From the NCBI GenBank assembly GCA_003280985.1, contig QCDH01000004.1, positions 62,001 through 126,000 on the forward strand: a DNA stretch of 64,000 nucleotides, in the 5' to 3' direction. Position numbers and translations under genes: made by a program. The stretch comes from Prochlorococcus sp. AG-355-A18. GTDB taxonomy: Bacteria > Cyanobacteriota > Cyanobacteriia > PCC-6307 > Cyanobiaceae. Shown one piece after another: positions 46,515 to 53,562 of the stretch (positions are counted from its first letter, which is position 1; every line of letters starts with the position of its first letter). The notes under the pieces are model-generated. The model did not search any database. It worked only from the letters and a program-made list of their open reading frames with translations, and had not been told where the DNA came from.

Positions 46515-46562
46515 ATTCCCTTGGTAAGGGAGAGGCCCCGAGTTCAATTCTCGGCGAGGGCA
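46515..46562 (+). repeat. tRNA-Thr 3' fragment (attachment-site remnant)
   Basis: 48 nt matching tRNA-Thr positions 31351-31398 (41 of 48 identical) including the GGT anticodon loop, T-arm and acceptor 3' strand. The T-stem differs from the intact gene at both sides yet still pairs (CCGAG/CTCGG versus TCGGG/CCCGA). The similarity continues about 45 nt further (both have CTACCGCA and AAGAATT). It is the right boundary of the island. Confidence 0.85.
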
Positions 46563-46716
46563 TAGCCCGAAAGCAATCTACCGCAGGCAATCTCAAGAAT
46601 TAAGAAAGAATAAATAAATTTATAATCACTAAAAGGGAGTTCCTCAAACCGTACATATTTATTAATCGGATAGCTTGTCTGACTGGTTAGAACATGATTG
46701 TAGTCGTCATGAGCAA

Positions 46717-46854
46717 ATGTCTACCAAATCCACTTTAAAAGAAGATCATAAATCTGAGATTGAAGAAAGATCAGAAGAAGAACTTCTTGAGGAAGAAATC
46801 AGGAATCAGCAAACATTAGATAGCTTTGTTGAATCTGATAAGAACTGGAGCTGA
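46717..46854 (+). CDS. Small acidic protein (45 aa)
   Basis: Begins MSTKSTLKEDHKSEIEERSE, almost entirely charged and helical, ending SDKNWS. Just outside the island boundary. No family. Confidence 0.45.
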   Translation: MSTKSTLKEDHKSEIEERSEEELLEEEIRNQQTLDSFVESDKNWS

Positions 46855-46881
46855 TCAAAACTTATTTTTTAGGAGAAAGTT

Positions 46882-47067
46882 ATGAACTTAAAAAGATCAC
46901 CATTCTCAATCTTGAATAAAGAGAGTAGAGAAATTGACTATATCAAAGGAGTTTACAAGAGAAAAATTCAAGCTGAAATTGAATCTTATAAAGATCCCGA
47001 AGATGAAGATAAGAGAGATACAATCCAAGCTCAAGATATATTGATGCTTGATAGGATCTCAATTTAG
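46882..47067 (+). CDS. Small charged unknown protein (61 aa)
   Basis: Begins MNLKRSPFSILNKESREIDY. It has one of the best ribosome binding sites of the region (AGGAG 8 nt before ATG). Polar, helical, no family. Its 3' part overlaps the extended frame of the opposite-strand gene. Confidence 0.6.
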   Translation: MNLKRSPFSILNKESREIDYIKGVYKRKIQAEIESYKDPEDEDKRDTIQAQDILMLDRISI

Positions 47068-47365
47068 TTATTTTTTTTTTCTTCTTCTTATCTTTCTTTT
47101 TCTTCTTTACCTTTTCATAAACCTCATCAGCCTTCTGTTCAATACTGTCCAGCTTATTTGAGATTTCTTTTATAGCTTCTGCTTTTCCTTCTTTAACGAA
47201 AGTATCTTTTACCTCAATAATTTTAACAGGCTCTTCTTTAACTACAGTATCTTTTGTCTCTTCAGTTTTAATTCCAAACTTACCTTTTATAAAATTGGCT
47301 ATAAAGATAAGAACAGGTACATGGGCTAGGCCACCAATTACTATTCTTGTTTCTGAATAAGCCAT
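46943..47365 (-). CDS. Membrane-anchored Lys-rich coiled-coil protein, C-terminus doubtful
   Basis: The frame gives 140 aa: a hydrophobic N-terminus (about 8-27), a charged coiled coil (about 33-85) and a poly-Lys stretch. After an A10 run at 47071-47080 the frame reads into the antisense of the neighbouring gene. With one A fewer it would end at once (TAA at 47070-47068), giving about 98 aa without overlap. The true end is therefore probably 47068. Confidence 0.55.
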   Translation of the reverse strand: MAYSETRIVIGGLAHVPVLIFIANFIKGKFGIKTEETKDTVVKEEPVKIIEVKDTFVKEGKAEAIKEISNKLDSIEQKADEVYEKVKKKKKDKKKKKKITKLRSYQASIYLELGLYLSYLHLRDLYKIQFQLEFFSCKLL

Positions 47366-47506
47366 TTAATAATTAAAAGTTCTGAGATATTTAAGCATAA
47401 ATTTAATTTTTAAATTCGTTTTATTAAGCCAAAAAATATTAGTAATCATTTCTTGATTCATTGATCAAAAATCTTGCTATTAATTAATTAGAGACTTTTT
47501 TATTAA

Positions 47507-47596
47507 ATGCCATTAGACGTATTTCTAATGAACATGTGCGTTGTAGTTATAGCATTGCTTATAAGAAGAGAAATCAAACTTAAGAAGGCGAGATAA
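47507..47596 (+). CDS. Tiny membrane peptide (29 aa)
   Basis: MPLDVFLMNMCVVVIALLIR plus a basic end: a single hydrophobic span with positive tail. It is 3 nt upstream of another tiny membrane peptide gene. Confidence 0.4.
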   Translation: MPLDVFLMNMCVVVIALLIRREIKLKKAR

Positions 47597-47599
47597 ATT

Positions 47600-47719
47600 A
47601 TGAAAACACAAATTTTAAAAGAGCATTACATTCCAAATATCCATGCCATTAATCTTTTACTAATGCTTCTTCTATGTCTATGGTTACCCCTAGCGCTAAG
47701 ATTCTTATTAATAATTTAG
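47600..47719 (+). CDS. Tiny membrane peptide (39 aa)
   Basis: A polar N-terminus (MKTQILKEHYIPNIHAIN) and a hydrophobic Leu-rich span to the end. It follows the 29-aa peptide gene closely, suggesting a two-peptide transcript. Confidence 0.4.
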   Translation: MKTQILKEHYIPNIHAINLLLMLLLCLWLPLALRFLLII

Positions 47720-47747
47720 TCGAATTAATTAGTTAATACTCTTATCC

Positions 47748-48137
47748 TTAAACTCTGCTATAACCTAATTTTGTTTTATGGATCTTATATGGAACTCCTG
47801 TTCCGTTCATTGCTTCAATAACTTTATCTCCCACAGTTCCATAAAATTCAACAGAAAAATCAGTTCCCAGTTCGGCATGAGCCTCAAGATAAACACCTAA
47901 TGCTGGATTAGCTAAATGAGCTAGTAAAGCATCATCATTTTTATAAACTTCTGACCATACGAAACGAAGAGGATCATCAGGATCTTGATCAAAAGTATGA
48001 TGGATCATTCCTGGTTCGTCAGCTTCAACAGCTTTATCTGTCTTATCTGCAATTTCTAAGTATTCTGCAACCTTATCTTCCTTAACTTTAAGTTTTGCAA
48101 GAAGCATAAATGGAGTGTCTGATCCAAAACTAGACAT
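47748..48137 (-). CDS. Antibiotic-biosynthesis-monooxygenase (ABM) fold protein
   Basis: A 129-aa dimeric alpha-beta barrel protein. FMLLAKLKVKEDKVAEYLEI at the start, PGMIHHTFDQDPDDPLRFVW and the SEVYKNDDALLAHLANP helix match the ABM/YgiN quinol-monooxygenase fold. No cofactor is needed in that family; the substrate is unknown. First of several small barrel proteins between 47.7 and 50.1 kb. Confidence 0.8.
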   Translation of the reverse strand: MSSFGSDTPFMLLAKLKVKEDKVAEYLEIADKTDKAVEADEPGMIHHTFDQDPDDPLRFVWSEVYKNDDALLAHLANPALGVYLEAHAELGTDFSVEFYGTVGDKVIEAMNGTGVPYKIHKTKLGYSRV

Positions 48138-48267
48138 AAAAAAAAAGACTCTTGCGAGCCTGAGTGATGGGGATTTCTATCATGACAAATTAATTAGAAA
48201 CAAACAACTCCACCAATAGCAAATTTTTATTAATTACAAACACTATATGTAGTGCTAGGATTTTAAA

Positions 48268-48329
48268 AAGGCCGGGTGATGGGGATTATCCTGCTTTTTG
48301 ACTGGGGCGAAGCTATCGCCCTTTTTTTT
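48268..48329 (+). ncRNA. Candidate small RNA
   Basis: An extended -10 box (TG-C-TAGGAT, ending 48261) precedes about 60 nt that finish with a strong terminator (GGGCGA-AGCTA-TCGCCC, then T8 at 48322-48329). There is no plus-strand gene to terminate. A 12-nt word (GTGATGGGGATT, 48276) also occurs at 48164. No known RNA family recognised. Confidence 0.35.
48305..48329 (+). terminator. Rho-independent terminator
   Basis: A 6-bp GC-rich stem with a 5-nt loop and a T8 tail on the plus strand. It overlaps the stop codon of the minus-strand 49-aa gene. Confidence 0.75.
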
Positions 48330-48477
48330 AGGGGTATAACTTTCTAATAGCTTCTTGTTGTTCTTGTTTTTTTATTTCTTCGGCATCATAAACAGGACAA
48401 GTATTTTGAAAAAGTGATGAGAAAAAAGCACTTTTTTTAAAACGTTGGAATATAGGAGTCAATAGTAAACGTTTCAT
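48328..48477 (-). CDS. Small protein of the MKRLL module group (49 aa)
   Basis: Begins MKRLLLTPIFQRFKKSAFFS and continues with a polar Glu/Gln tail. Its ATG overlaps the TGA of the upstream secreted protein gene (ATGA), so it is translationally coupled. The start belongs to the repeated ATGAAACG(C/T)TTACTA module. Confidence 0.5.
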   Translation of the reverse strand: MKRLLLTPIFQRFKKSAFFSSLFQNTCPVYDAEEIKKQEQQEAIRKLYP

Positions 48478-48977
48478 TGTTTATATTTGCTAAATTGCTC
48501 AAACATACTTAAATACTGCAGAGGAAACACACTGGTTAAATCCTCTATTCTCTCTTCATCCAATACAACACCCTCTGGTAATTTCTTAATTAACTTTGCA
48601 ATAGCTTTTTTTGTTTCCTCTCTGCAGAAGTTAATTCTATAAGTAGCTTCTTTTTTTATATTCGTTTTAATTAATCCATCTTTTTCAAGCATTGAGTTTA
48701 AATCAAGATTATTTCCTTTCAAAAGAGCAATTAAAACAGTATCTGAAATTTTTAAAGCTTCCGCAGGTTCTTTATCTTTGTTTATTCCAAATATCCAGGT
48801 ACAGGTACCAACTCCTAATGCTCTTGCAATACAATCATCATTTCCAATTTCATCACAAGGTAATCTAAAAGACTCTTCAATTTTTTTTAGATCATATCCA
48901 TTCTCACCTTCTGGAAAACCAGCTTGAGCAGAAAAAGGAAATAATAATAATATTGCAGGAAGAATTAAGCTTTTCAC
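48474..48977 (-). CDS. Secreted unknown protein
   Basis: A 167-aa protein with a signal peptide (MKSLILPAILLLFPFSAQA, cleavage before GFPEG). GTG start at 48977, directly after the TAA of the DUF3764 gene. The mature part has six Cys, suggesting disulfides. No family. It is paired with DUF3764 as at 38707-39264. Confidence 0.65.
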   Translation of the reverse strand: MKSLILPAILLLFPFSAQAGFPEGENGYDLKKIEESFRLPCDEIGNDDCIARALGVGTCTWIFGINKDKEPAEALKISDTVLIALLKGNNLDLNSMLEKDGLIKTNIKKEATYRINFCREETKKAIAKLIKKLPEGVVLDEERIEDLTSVFPLQYLSMFEQFSKYKQ

Positions 48978-49259
48978 TTAAAAATAACTGGATATAACCG
49001 TTGAATCGTAAATATGACCAGCATTCTCAATTAATGGTTTCACTGCTGGATCTTCAAACATAGCTACTGATTTACCTTCTTCACCTTGCTCAATTAGAAT
49101 TACATTTGTTAGATCATCTTTCTTTACACCTTTGTATAAGCAAATAATTCCGCGCTCTTTATTCATTTGTATATTTTCTTCACTGTCATAAACCGCAGCC
49201 CATTCTTCAAAAGGGACGCTAATTTTGAATGTGAAAACGGTAGTTTCGAGAGACATCAT
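48978..49259 (-). CDS. DUF3764 family protein (copy 2)
   Basis: A 93-aa protein (TTVFTFKISVPFEEWAAVYD near the start), homologous to the 38707 protein. ATG at 49259 or 49256. It follows recurring element copy 5, whose T-tract touches the start codon. The stop abuts the GTG of the next gene. Confidence 0.8.
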   Translation of the reverse strand: MMSLETTVFTFKISVPFEEWAAVYDSEENIQMNKERGIICLYKGVKKDDLTNVILIEQGEEGKSVAMFEDPAVKPLIENAGHIYDSTVISSYF

Positions 49260-49260
49260 A

Positions 49261-49300
49261 AAAAAGAGCTAATAGCTCCCTATTCTAGATAGACTGTCAA
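49261..49300 (-). repeat. Copy 5 of the recurring intergenic element
   Basis: Minus strand reads TTGACAGTCTATC, TAGAAT, then GAGCTATTAGCTC and T6 directly before ATG of the DUF3764 gene. Confidence 0.65.
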
Positions 49301-49303
49301 TAA

Positions 49304-49651
49304 TCAAGAAAAAACTGGTGGATAAGGTGTTTGTCCGTTCATTAATGATGTGTCAATTGGTTTACAAATATTCATCAGAGCATCTTGTCCGAAACCTGGA
49401 CCCGAGGGACCGTCTATAAACTCCTGAAAATCTTCAGCAGAAATACCCTCTTTTACTTCCCAAAAACAATACACAGGACCAGTTTTAGTTACGGCATTTG
49501 CAGAATGGTTAAAAAATCCTTTTTCTTTATTAGCTGCTACCGCATCATCCCATCCACCACCTGGTGACATTGCCGCATAAGCTGTTTCCCACCATTTTTC
49601 AGCTTTTCCTGCCTTAAATTCATGATGAACAATATAAAAAGTTGATGCCAT
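49304..49651 (-). CDS. Small dimeric-barrel-like protein
   Basis: ATG at 49651 gives 115 aa starting MASTFYIVHHEFKAGKAEKW (the longer frame adds an unlikely hydrophobic front). VYCFWEVKEGISAEDFQEF and GFGQDALMNICKPID resemble small ABM/DUF-type barrel proteins of picocyanobacteria. Function unknown. Flanked by recurring element copies 6 (upstream) and 5 (downstream). Confidence 0.65.
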   Translation of the reverse strand: MASTFYIVHHEFKAGKAEKWWETAYAAMSPGGGWDDAVAANKEKGFFNHSANAVTKTGPVYCFWEVKEGISAEDFQEFIDGPSGPGFGQDALMNICKPIDTSLMNGQTPYPPVFS

Positions 49652-49726
49652 AAAAATAATATTTGAGCTGATAATAAAGTTACTTGATATAAGTAAAGGG
49701 AAGATTAATTTATTTTGAATTCCTAA

Positions 49727-49768
49727 ATAAAAAAAGGGGGCTAAAAGCCCCTTGCGATCGACTGTCAA
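49727..49768 (-). repeat. Copy 6 of the recurring intergenic element
   Basis: Minus strand reads TTGACAGTCGATC, then the perfect hairpin GGGGC-TTTTA-GCCCC and a T7 run. It is the strongest hairpin of the six and lacks the TANNNT box. It can terminate the 49784-50137 gene. Confidence 0.7.
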
Positions 49769-49783
49769 TATATACAATCTAAA

Positions 49784-50137
49784 TCAGAATCCAGATATTG
49801 CTTCATAGAAATCAGCGTCTGGCAGTATTTCCTTCAAGGGTTCAATCTCCTTAGCTGGGCCATGGACCTGCACAGTAATATCTGACACTTCAAAAAGCTT
49901 GGGAATCATATGTCCCATATTTTTGAGATGAAATAAAGCGGCAGCACCATCTTTATATGCCTCTCTTACATAAGCCTTATCAGACCCGCATATAGTGATA
50001 TTAAAAAAAAGGCAGTCTGGTTCATTAGATTTTGTCAGTAACAAAATTTCTTTTAAAAGAGCTATGCACTGGTCCATCTTCCCATCCTTGATTGTGAAGT
50101 GGGGATGAATAGAAACCATGGATGTATCGAGAGACAT
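49784..50137 (-). CDS. ABM-fold monooxygenase-like protein
   Basis: A 117-aa protein: MVSIHPHFTIKDGKMDQCIA, then LFFNITICGSDKAYVREAYKD and the KDGAAALFHLKNMGHMIPKL helix, matching small ABM-type barrels. Third barrel protein of the cluster. It ends 16 nt before recurring element copy 6. Confidence 0.7.
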   Translation of the reverse strand: MSLDTSMVSIHPHFTIKDGKMDQCIALLKEILLLTKSNEPDCLFFNITICGSDKAYVREAYKDGAAALFHLKNMGHMIPKLFEVSDITVQVHGPAKEIEPLKEILPDADFYEAISGF

Positions 50138-50277
50138 GAATTTATAGATATTTCTCCTATCTTTTTAGCAACTAATCTTGATGAAAAAATTAAAAATATA
50201 GATTATCTAAAAATTAAGAATTTTAATTTGGTATCGCATGTACCGTTTATACGTTTTTTGGAAGCTATTAATTGGAT

Positions 50278-50460
50278 ATGAGTTATTTTGCTGAACCAAA
50301 CCATATTGAATATGATGCATGGTTCGATGAAAACATCGACCCAGTGGATCTTGCGAATTACTCAGATGAAAAGGAGTTCAGTGATTCGGTACACTTTAAG
50401 TTTCATAAGATGTCCACTAGAAATTTAACGATTGGTTCTTCTGATAATTTTCACTGGTAA
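50278..50460 (+). CDS. Small acidic unknown protein, paralogue of the 45302 gene
   Basis: ATG at 50278 gives 60 aa (MSYFAEPNHIEYDAWFDENI...). Paralogous to the 45302 protein. No known family. An upstream in-frame TTG at 50272 is less likely because the homology begins at the ATG. Confidence 0.65.
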   Translation: MSYFAEPNHIEYDAWFDENIDPVDLANYSDEKEFSDSVHFKFHKMSTRNLTIGSSDNFHW

Positions 50461-50496
50461 ATAAAAGATTTTTCACTCCATAGATATTTATGAATC

Positions 50497-50874
50497 TTAC
50501 GCAGAATATGTTCCATCACTTTCTCTTCTAGCCTTAGCTAATACAATTTCATCTACAACTTTTTCAATCATGTAAGCACTTTTTTTACCAAAACATTTTT
50601 CTTTTTTAATACTCTCAAAATCATTTGGTATTAAATCATTATGTTCACAACAGTCGCATTTAATATCAATTTTCTTACCTCTGAAAACCTCTAAAGCTCT
50701 AGAAAAAATCCATTGTTGAACTGAAATACTTTCCCAACTATCAAAATTCGACCATTCATTAAAATCCTTGTCAAGGATGCCTTTTAATCCATAAGCCTGA
50801 TTCACATATACTAAGTATGAATCTTTTCTTGGTTCATCATTAATACCAATTGTTTTGACAGAATTTTGATTCAT
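50497..50874 (-). CDS. Unknown protein with Cys cluster
   Basis: A 125-aa soluble protein. A CDCCEH motif (about 73-78) could bind metal. A Trp-rich middle (WSNFDSWESISVQQW) and charged ends. No family recognised. Confidence 0.6.
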   Translation of the reverse strand: MNQNSVKTIGINDEPRKDSYLVYVNQAYGLKGILDKDFNEWSNFDSWESISVQQWIFSRALEVFRGKKIDIKCDCCEHNDLIPNDFESIKKEKCFGKKSAYMIEKVVDEIVLAKARRESDGTYSA

Positions 50875-50944
50875 TAAATATAGATTGATTGAGTAGCCTT
50901 ATAAATCTAGAGGATAATTTCAAAAATATAAACAAAAAAATGTC

Positions 50945-51412
50945 TTAAATAAGATCATTAATTGCTTTATCCAATCTAGAAGTATGATTTGTATTTCTGA
51001 GTAATTCAAAATCCTTAAAATCAAATCCCGGGGCAACACAACAACTCACTAAAGTAAATTCGCCTGTACTTTTTGCAGCTTGCCAATGTCCAGATGGGAT
51101 CATTTCTACTGGATTATTGGAATCTAAAATTAAATTTCTTATTAACTTATTATCATTATCTAGGCACCATAAATTAAGAGGATCTCCCCTTAAATAAATC
51201 CAAATTTCATCAGCATTTTTTACTCTGTGCCAAGCACTTTTTGCATCTCTCTCCAAAAGATAATAAATTCCAGTAATAAAGTTTCTACTTTGGCCATCTT
51301 CCCTTCTTAGAGAATTCTCACTCCTTACTATCTCTCTAAACCATCCACCCTCAGGATGAGGAGATAAATTGAATTGTTTAATTATTTCTATGTTTTTTTT
51401 ATTAGGAATCAC
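50945..51412 (-). CDS. DUF985 cupin protein
   Basis: A 155-aa cupin. LSPHPEGGWFREIVRS (about 16-31), GIYYLLERDAKSAWHRVKNADEIW and the downstream VEMIPSGHWQAAK, then CCVAPGFDFKDFEL, are the DUF985 hallmarks. Probably a small-molecule binding or sugar-epimerase-like cupin; function unproven. Confidence 0.88.
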   Translation of the reverse strand: MIPNKKNIEIIKQFNLSPHPEGGWFREIVRSENSLRREDGQSRNFITGIYYLLERDAKSAWHRVKNADEIWIYLRGDPLNLWCLDNDNKLIRNLILDSNNPVEMIPSGHWQAAKSTGEFTLVSCCVAPGFDFKDFELLRNTNHTSRLDKAINDLI

Positions 51413-51493
51413 ATCACAAAAGATCTTTTAAATTTCTCTTATATTTAAAAGCTAACTGAAAAAAAATCAAAATAAAAAATATTTCCTAAAAAA

Positions 51494-51637
51494 TTAAGCA
51501 CAAATAACAGACAAATCTACAAAATTTTTATTTTCATCTGCCAGTTCAGTAATGATTCTGTTGAGCCATTCAGAGGTCGTTTCACAATAGCCAACATTTA
51601 AAATAGTTTTTTGTTTTGATGTTTCTTCTTTATTCAT
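51494..51637 (-). CDS. Small unknown protein (47 aa)
   Basis: Begins MNKEETSKQKTILNVGYCET, with WLNRIITELADENKNFVDL after it. Looks coding. No family. Lies in the otherwise empty 51413-51819 spacer. Confidence 0.5.
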   Translation of the reverse strand: MNKEETSKQKTILNVGYCETTSEWLNRIITELADENKNFVDLSVICA

Positions 51638-51819
51638 AGTTAAAGTATTTTTATATAAATTAGTCTTTAATTAAATCTATGTGAATAAGTCTTAATTACT
51701 ATCTATTTTAAAAAGTTGTATTTAATACATATTTAAGAACTACTAGTAAACAAATAAAATTAAATCGTTGACAAGAAAATGTATACAAGTAAGAGTAGAA
51801 AAAATTTATTATTTAACCT

Positions 51820-52005
51820 ATGAATAACATCAAGATTGAGGAATTGATGAAAGTAAGGTTCGATGGTATTGCTAATAGAATTGGGCAATTAAGCAAAAGG
51901 GAAAGTGAGTCTTTATTACTTGAGCATCTTGAATGGTTGGAGGGAGGATGGGAGACTGAAGAAATCTTATTTTTAAAAAAGCCCTACAGAAAATGGTGGT
52001 TCTAA
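51820..52005 (+). CDS. Small unknown protein (61 aa)
   Basis: A helical N-terminal half (IKIEELMKVRFDGIANRIGQ) and a Trp-rich C-terminus (LEWLEGGWETEEI ... YRKWWF). A TTGACA lies at 51768-51773, about 50 nt upstream of the ATG. No family; convergent with thiD. Confidence 0.6.
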   Translation: MNNIKIEELMKVRFDGIANRIGQLSKRESESLLLEHLEWLEGGWETEEILFLKKPYRKWWF

Positions 52006-52023
52006 CTCCACTTCTATAAATAA

Positions 52024-52803
52024 TTAATGATGGCCTAAGGGACCAGGGCCAGAGCCTATTTTATAAGAATTGTCTAAAGATTTCTCAACAAATAATTTCG
52101 CTTTTTGTATAGAATCAAATAGATCAAAACCTAACGACTTGTAACCACAAATAGCAGCACTCAAAGTACAGCCGCTACCGTGAGTATTTTTTGTATTTAT
52201 AAAATTATTAAATAGCCACTCTTTTCTACCATTTAAGTCAAGGAAAAAATCCTTCCCTTTCATATCTTTTAAACCGCCACCCTTTATAAGCACCGCTTTA
52301 GCTCCAAGATCAATAATTTTTCTTGCTGAATTTTCGATATCTTCTTTACTCCTTATTTCTAAACCAGAAAGTAGATTTGCTTCATAAATATTTGGAGTTA
52401 CCAAATCAGCAATTGGTAATAAGAGTTTTTTATAAGCATTAATAGCAGAATCTTCCAGTAGTTTAGAACCAGTTCTTGTAACCATTACTGGGTCAATAAT
52501 TTTGGTTATTTTGTATGTATTTAATTTTGAAGCAGTATCATTAATTATCCTTTCATTTAATAACATTCCAGTTTTTAAGGCATCAATACCAAAATCAGCA
52601 AATAAAGTATCTAATTGATTTAATAAAGTATTCTTCTCTACTGGTTGAACGCATGTAACCTCTATACTATTTTGTGCGGTAATACATGTAATAACAGAAC
52701 ATCCATGTACTTTAAGGGCCATGAAAGTTCTCAAGTCAGCCTGAATGCCTGCTCCACCCCCGGAGTCACTACCGCCTATTGAAAGTGCAATTTTAGAATA
52801 CAT
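52024..52803 (-). CDS. thiD: Hydroxymethylpyrimidine/phosphomethylpyrimidine kinase
   Basis: A 259-aa ribokinase-fold kinase of thiamine synthesis and salvage. ALSIGGSDSGGGAGIQADLR (about 6-25), CITAQNS and NTHGSGCTLSAAI (about 206-218) are intact. It phosphorylates HMP and HMP-P in the cytosol. 49 nt downstream of tenA, so salvage and phosphorylation genes are paired. Confidence 0.95.
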   Translation of the reverse strand: MYSKIALSIGGSDSGGGAGIQADLRTFMALKVHGCSVITCITAQNSIEVTCVQPVEKNTLLNQLDTLFADFGIDALKTGMLLNERIINDTASKLNTYKITKIIDPVMVTRTGSKLLEDSAINAYKKLLLPIADLVTPNIYEANLLSGLEIRSKEDIENSARKIIDLGAKAVLIKGGGLKDMKGKDFFLDLNGRKEWLFNNFINTKNTHGSGCTLSAAICGYKSLGFDLFDSIQKAKLFVEKSLDNSYKIGSGPGPLGHH

Positions 52804-52852
52804 AATTTATTAACTCGTTCTTGAAAGTACTATAAATAAATTTTAATTTAAA

Positions 52853-53476
52853 TCAAAAATTTGAATATGCATTAAAAAAATCTAACTCCAATTCCATAGC
52901 TCTCCTGTATAAATATTTGGCCTGATTAATATCATATGTTTCTTTATTAGTCTCAATAAGATTTTCAAGTGAATCTGCTAGCTTTTCAAAGCTCTCATCA
53001 GAATAAGTAATTATCCATTCTTTATATTTAATGTCAAAATCCTCCTTATACAAACTTTTTCCTATCCAAGAATAAAGTCGCATACATGGAGTCATTGCAA
53101 ACATTATTTCAACGGAGCTAAGTCTTTTGGAAGTATCATCAAGAAAATCTGTATAATTTTTAGTGGCTTTTTTTATATAGTTATTAGATAAATCAATATC
53201 CCATTCTTTTGCATACCTTTCATGAAGTATTAACTCCTCTGAAACGCCCATTAACAGTTCACTTAACTTCCTAATTGAGTACTTATCTTTTGATTTAGAA
53301 ACTGCAAGACCATATGCCTTAGCAAAAGTCTCTAAAAAGAAATAATCTTGAGCTAAATATTCTTGAAATATGTTTTTAGGGAGACTTCCATTCTTTAAAC
53401 CTTGAACAAATTTTGTATTTAAACTTAGTAAAGCAATCTCATAATTATCCTCCCAAAGTTTTTTTGTTATTTTCAT
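52853..53476 (-). CDS. tenA: Thiaminase II / aminopyrimidine aminohydrolase (TenA)
   Basis: A 207-aa helical enzyme that releases HMP from degraded thiamine. YLAQDYFFLETFAKAYGLAV (about 41-60), the catalytic Cys in TPCMRLYSWIG (about 133) and the C-terminal Glu in RAMELELDFF are present. Feeds HMP to ThiD, encoded next. Confidence 0.93.
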   Translation of the reverse strand: MKITKKLWEDNYEIALLSLNTKFVQGLKNGSLPKNIFQEYLAQDYFFLETFAKAYGLAVSKSKDKYSIRKLSELLMGVSEELILHERYAKEWDIDLSNNYIKKATKNYTDFLDDTSKRLSSVEIMFAMTPCMRLYSWIGKSLYKEDFDIKYKEWIITYSDESFEKLADSLENLIETNKETYDINQAKYLYRRAMELELDFFNAYSNF

Positions 53477-53562
53477 TTTGTTGATTTTTAGTTATTCTAA
53501 AATTTTTAATATTTTTTACCTACAAACTTAATCTTATTTTTCTAGGATTAAAAGAAAAAATC

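Larger units (their letters stand above)
31399..46562. mobile_element. tRNA-Thr-associated genomic island
   Basis: The segment lies between the intact tRNA-Thr and a 48-nt 3' tRNA-Thr fragment in the same orientation, the usual footprint of tyrosine-recombinase integration at a tRNA. A perfect 16-nt inverted repeat lies just inside each end. Cargo is accessory: arsenite export, phosphonate-type transport, a secreted lyase-like protein, an HNH nuclease and many tiny proteins, with internal duplications. No integrase gene is present in the segment, so it is a decayed or trans-mobilised element, or the integrase was lost. Confidence 0.7.

Noticed and set aside
31399-46562. Search for an integrase, transposase or CRISPR array in the island
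   Set aside because: No frame shows tyrosine or serine recombinase motifs, no insertion-sequence ends and no regularly spaced repeats were seen.
50099-50281. 60-codon plus-strand frame
   Set aside because: Its first part is antisense to the ABM-like gene start and it has no coding character; the gene at 50278 begins after it.
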